Source: Piscinibacter sp047600445 (GTDB taxonomy: Bacteria; Pseudomonadota; Gammaproteobacteria; Burkholderiales; Burkholderiaceae_C). Taken from it: DNA of 64,000 nucleotides. Location: positions 2,294,001 to 2,358,000 of the forward strand of contig NZ_JASGKT010000002.1 in NCBI RefSeq assembly GCF_047600445.1, given 5' to 3'. Position 1 is the first letter of the stretch. Each line of letters begins with the position of its first letter. The position numbers were made by a program, and so were the translations under genes. Positions 62,227 to 64,000 of the stretch are shown here, one piece after another. The notes beneath the pieces were generated by a model that saw only the letters and a list, made by a program, of their open reading frames with translations, ran no database searches and had not been told where the DNA came from.

Positions 62227-63003
62227 TCAATGCGCCTTGTGTCCGGCGCCGAGGTAGGCCTCGATCACCTTCTCGTTCTTCTGCACGTCCGCCGGCGTTC
62301 CTTCCGCGATCTGCTTGCCGTAGTCGAGCACGGTGACGCGGTCGCACAGGCCCATCACGAGCTTGACGTCGTGTTCGATCAGAAGAATGGTTCTTCCGTC
62401 GTTGCGGATGCGGTCGATCAGCTCGCGCAGCACCACCTTCTCGGTGGCGTTCATGCCGGCGGCCGGCTCGTCGAGCGCGATCAGCTTGGGGTCGGTGGCC
62501 AGCGCGCGCGCGATCTCCAGGCGGCGCTGGTCGCCGTAGCTCAGCGTGCGCGCCTTGAACTCGGCGTACTTGCCGATGCCGACGTAGTCGAGCAGCTCCT
62601 GCGCGCGCTGCGCGATGGCCTTCTCCTCGGCCTTGAAGCCGGCGGTGCGCAACACCGCGCCGACCAGCCCCGACTGGCTGCGCACGTGGCGGCCCACCAT
62701 CACGTTCTCCAGCGCCGTCATCTCGGCGAACAGGCGGATGTTCTGGAAGGTGCGCGCGATGCCCGCCTTGGCCACCTCGTGCACCGCGCTGGGCTTGTAG
62801 GGCGCGCCGCCGAGCTCGAAGCTGCCCGAGTCGGGCGTGTACAGCCCGGTGATGACGTTGAAGAAGGTGGTCTTGCCGGCGCCGTTCGGGCCGATCAGTC
62901 CGTAGACCTGGCCCTGCGTGATGGTGATGCCGACGTCGGAGAGGGCTTGCAGGCCGCCGAAGCGCTTGGAGACACCCGCGACCTTGAGGACGGTTTCGCT
63001 CAT
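62227..63003 (-). CDS. livG: branched-chain amino acid ABC transporter ATPase
   Basis: A 258-residue ABC ATPase with Walker A GPNGAGKTTFFNVITGLY, the signature LSYGDQRRLEIARAL and Walker B LIALDEPAAGMN. The long insertion around FQNIRLFAEMTALENVMVGRH and the C-terminal ADVQKNEKVIEAYLG tail are typical of LivG. Lies between livM and livF with 10-12 bp gaps. Confidence 0.93.
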   Translation of the reverse strand: MSETVLKVAGVSKRFGGLQALSDVGITITQGQVYGLIGPNGAGKTTFFNVITGLYTPDSGSFELGGAPYKPSAVHEVAKAGIARTFQNIRLFAEMTALENVMVGRHVRSQSGLVGAVLRTAGFKAEEKAIAQRAQELLDYVGIGKYAEFKARTLSYGDQRRLEIARALATDPKLIALDEPAAGMNATEKVVLRELIDRIRNDGRTILLIEHDVKLVMGLCDRVTVLDYGKQIAEGTPADVQKNEKVIEAYLGAGHKAH

Positions 63004-63013
63004 CTCGTGCTCC

Positions 63014-64000
63014 TCACTTGGTCACCGGAACAGGCGCCGCCTTGCCGTGCTCGGGCTGCGGCCACAGGCCGCGCGGGCGCAGCAGCATGATGACGATCAT
63101 CGCGCTGGCGATCAGCAACTGGCGCAGGATGGAGGCGTCGAGCCGGCCGTCGGTGGCCGCCTGCAGCGGGCCGGCCACGTAGCGCAGCACCTCGGGCAGC
63201 GCCGCCAGCAGCAGCGCGCCGACGATCACGCCGGGGATGTGCCCGATGCCGCCGAGCACCACCATCGCGACGATCATGATCGACTCCTGCAGGCTGAAGG
63301 CCTCGGGCGTGATGAACGACTGGTAGCCCGCGAACATCACGCCGGCCACGCCGCCGAAGGTGGCGCCCATGCCGAAGGCGAGCAGCTTCATGTTGCGCGT
63401 GTTGATGCCCATGGCCTTGGCCGCGACCTCGTCCTCGCGGATCGCCATCCAGGCGCGCCCGATGCGGCTGCGCTCCAGGCGGTAGCAGATCAGCACGCTG
63501 ATCAGCACCAGCGAGACGAACAGGAAGTAGTAGTTCACCACCGGCGGGATGTCGTAGCCGAACAGCTCGTGGCGGCGCCCCAGCTCGAAGCCGAAGATGT
63601 GCATCGAGTCGATCGGGCCGATGCCCTTCGGGCCGTTGGTGATGTTGACCGGGTGGTCGAGGTTGTTCAGGAAGACGCGGATGATCTCGCCGAAGCCGAG
63701 CGTGACGATCGCCAGGTAGTCGCCGCGCAGCCGCAGCGTCGGCGCGCCGAGCAGCACGCCGGCCACGCCGGCCATGAAGGCGGCGGCCGGAATCACGATC
63801 CACAGCGGCGCGTGCAGGCCCTCGGGGAACATCGCCGCGACGGCGGGGAACTGCTCCCACAGTTGCGAGCTGGCCATCAGCCCGAACATGTAGGCGCCGA
63901 CCGCGTAGAACGCGACGTAGCCGAGGTCGAGCAGCCCGGCGTAGCCGACCACGATGTTCAGGCCGAGCGCGAGCAGCACGTACAGCAGCGCGATGTCGAT
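63014..64000 (-). CDS. livM: branched-chain amino acid ABC transporter permease (5' end outside window)
   Basis: At least 328 residues of a LivM permease with multiple membrane helices. LGLNIVVGYAGLLDLGYVAFYAVGAY is the LivM signature near the visible start, and LERSRIGRAWMAIREDEVAAKAMGIN is the cytoplasmic loop contacting the ATPases. The frame is still open at 64000 and the family is longer, so the N-terminus lies beyond the window. livH and livK are expected upstream. Confidence 0.92.
   Translation of the reverse strand: MDIALLYVLLALGLNIVVGYAGLLDLGYVAFYAVGAYMFGLMASSQLWEQFPAVAAMFPEGLHAPLWIVIPAAAFMAGVAGVLLGAPTLRLRGDYLAIVTLGFGEIIRVFLNNLDHPVNITNGPKGIGPIDSMHIFGFELGRRHELFGYDIPPVVNYYFLFVSLVLISVLICYRLERSRIGRAWMAIREDEVAAKAMGINTRNMKLLAFGMGATFGGVAGVMFAGYQSFITPEAFSLQESIMIVAMVVLGGIGHIPGVIVGALLLAALPEVLRYVAGPLQAATDGRLDASILRQLLIASAMIVIMLLRPRGLWPQPEHGKAAPVPVTK

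Overview
The window looks like chromosome of a very GC-rich betaproteobacterium of the order Burkholderiales, probably near the Rubrivivax/Leptothrix/Methylibium group. This is judged from codon use, the cysI-DUF934-cysH-cysD-cysN gene order, the many TRAP and Bug-type periplasmic binding proteins, and protein style; no database search was run. Most of the sequence is dense, operon-organised host DNA. One compact integrated element and a small lower-GC restriction-modification region interrupt it.

Layout. 1-9.2 kb: a truncated patatin lipoprotein, then a tightly overlapping assimilatory sulfate operon (TauE-like permease, cysI, DUF934, cysH, cysD, cysN, cobA), followed by a 7Fe ferredoxin and a ferredoxin-NADP reductase that could feed electrons to CysI. 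9.3-11.65 kb: a TPP riboswitch in front of a TonB-dependent receptor. 11.69 kb: tRNA-Asn, whose 3' 49 bp are repeated exactly at 21.19 kb. The 9.5 kb between the copies is an integrated element with a tyrosine integrase, an AlpA-like HTH protein, a primase-helicase, a cluster of iteron-like repeats, an XRE/ImmA-IrrE plus DUF4411 pair, and a six-gene operon of mostly unknown proteins including DUF5681. It has no visible capsid, tail or conjugation genes, so it resembles a phage satellite or P4-like island. 21.24-24.96 kb: gene remnants around a BsuBI/PstI-type restriction-modification pair.

24.96-33.3 kb: a catabolic cluster with a fused TRAP transporter, its binding protein, two SDRs, an SCP2-type thiolase, an acyl-CoA ligase and two PPC/DUF296 proteins. 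33.3-34.0 kb: a lysoplasmalogenase-like membrane protein. 34.06-40.87 kb: a Fur-box-preceded run of porin, imelysin lipoprotein, di-haem DUF1111 oxidoreductase, FMN-binding protein with a flavinylation motif, PepSY membrane protein and ApbE. I read this as an iron-responsive envelope electron-transfer and iron-acquisition system, and it is the most interesting host locus here. 40.9-42.1 kb: an XRE/AbiEii-type toxin-antitoxin pair behind a perfect 22-bp palindrome.

42.3-64 kb: mostly housekeeping. It holds uvrD, a second patatin, guaC, an orphan response regulator, an S41 peptidase lipoprotein, valS, a degenerate 2-hydroxyacid-dehydrogenase-like gene, galU, tusA-like, NUDIX, cysM, tRNA-Leu(CAA), rhomboid, an NAD-dependent epimerase, an Fe-S flavoreductase, a Bug-type binding protein, two envelope lipoproteins and livF-livG-livM (the last cut by the window end). 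A 67-bp tandem intergenic repeat lies beside uvrD. No CRISPR array, rRNA or intact insertion sequence was seen.
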